Source: Tissierellia bacterium (GTDB lineage Bacteria > Bacillota_A > Clostridia > Tissierellales > Peptoniphilaceae). Taken from it: 24,805 nucleotides of DNA. Below the pieces are notes generated by a model that was given only the letters and a program-made list of their open reading frames with translations, did not search any database and was not told the origin of the DNA. Shown piece by piece: positions 24,579 through 24,805 of the stretch (its first letter is position 1; each line of letters starts with the position of its first letter). The stretch lies in NCBI GenBank assembly GCA_030537695.1, contig JAUNVJ010000015.1:1-24805 (forward strand), given 5' to 3'. The translations under genes were made by a program, and so were the position numbers.

Positions 24579-24805
24579 TGCAAAAATGTGGATCACCGAT
24601 GAAAAGAAAAATGAAAAATTTTTTGGAAAAGGGCCCTATGATATTCTCAAACGTGTAGAAGAACTAGGATCTTTAAATAAAGCAGCTAAAGATATGCATA
24701 TGTCCTACAGTAAGGCATTCAATGTCATTAAGAGATCTGAGAAAATACTAGGAAAACCCCTTATTGTCTCGGAAATTGGTGGAGCAAAGGGTGGAGGTAG
24801 TGAAT
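24568..24805 (+). CDS. ModE-like winged-helix transcriptional regulator, N-terminal part (cut by window end)
   Basis: 79 codons are visible and the frame stays open at the window edge. After a short lead, residues about 23-76 match the ModE N-terminal winged-helix domain: LKRVEELGSLNKAAKDMHMSYSKAFNVIKRSEKILGKPLI, then the wing GGAKGGGSE, equivalent to the GGxxGGG turn of ModE. Whether a molybdate-binding (TOBE/Mop) domain follows cannot be seen; many clostridial members have only the DNA-binding part. GGGAGG (24557-24562) lies 5 nt before the ATG, and the start overlaps the kinase-like gene by 11 nt, so the two are translationally coupled. Molybdate sensing is not shown by this fragment. Confidence 0.85.
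   Translation, partial: MKFNAKMWITDEKKNEKFFGKGPYDILKRVEELGSLNKAAKDMHMSYSKAFNVIKRSEKILGKPLIVSEIGGAKGGGSE

Noticed and set aside
1..24805. Defence system, prophage, transposon or CRISPR array
   Set aside because: No transposase, integrase, nuclease-defence module, phage gene or spaced direct repeats were recognised in either strand.

Overview
The window reads as chromosomal DNA of a low-GC, anaerobic Gram-positive bacterium, most likely a Clostridia/Tissierellia-type Bacillota. Reasons: strong AGGAGG ribosome binding sites, a secreted protein with three clostridial-type cell-wall-binding type 2 (CWB2) repeats, an FprA flavodiiron protein, a YycJ-type hydrolase near HtrA, and a long-form PRPP synthetase. 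I do not name a genus. I see no rRNA, tRNA, CRISPR array, insertion sequence or phage gene. Most genes are recognisable housekeeping or metabolic functions.

Layout. (1) 58-4429, plus: a peptide-binding lipoprotein, then a secreted 5'-nucleotidase with three CWB2 repeats, preceded by a Fur/PerR-like palindrome. (2) 4553-5674, minus: PRPP synthetase with a TTG start. (3) 5829-9979, plus: yycJ, a TtcA-like PP-loop protein, fprA and htrA. (4) 9999-16181, minus: a compact operon for the whole route from PEP plus erythrose-4-phosphate to chorismate and prephenate, in the order aroF, aroB, aroA, aroC, chorismate mutase-aroE-aroK fusion, aroQ. Every junction overlaps. (5) 16182-16670: noncoding divergent promoter region. 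(6) 16686-20181, plus: wecC, wecB and a GT4 glycosyltransferase, more AT-rich and richer in AGA arginine codons than the flanks. (7) 20228-21151, minus: a GT2 glycosyltransferase. (8) 21475-23616, plus: SDR-type threonine dehydrogenase and kbl, which convert threonine to glycine and acetyl-CoA. (9) 23712-24805, plus: a phosphotransferase-fold protein that has lost its catalytic loop, overlapping the start of a ModE-like regulator cut by the window edge.

How the genes work together. The aro operon is a self-contained pathway unit. The TtcA-like protein has conserved cysteines typical of an oxygen-labile iron-sulfur enzyme, and it sits beside the oxygen- or NO-reducing FprA. WecB and WecC would make UDP-ManNAcA for a surface polymer; no polymerase or flippase is in view. 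The CWB2 nucleotidase would attach to such a wall polymer and salvage nucleosides. Convergent units are separated by strong hairpin terminators; one of these is partly built from aroQ coding sequence.

The observations most worth checking are the degenerate kinase paired with a ModE-like regulator, the trifunctional chorismate mutase-AroE-AroK fusion, and the possible non-canonical start codon of aroC. None of these proves a new system.
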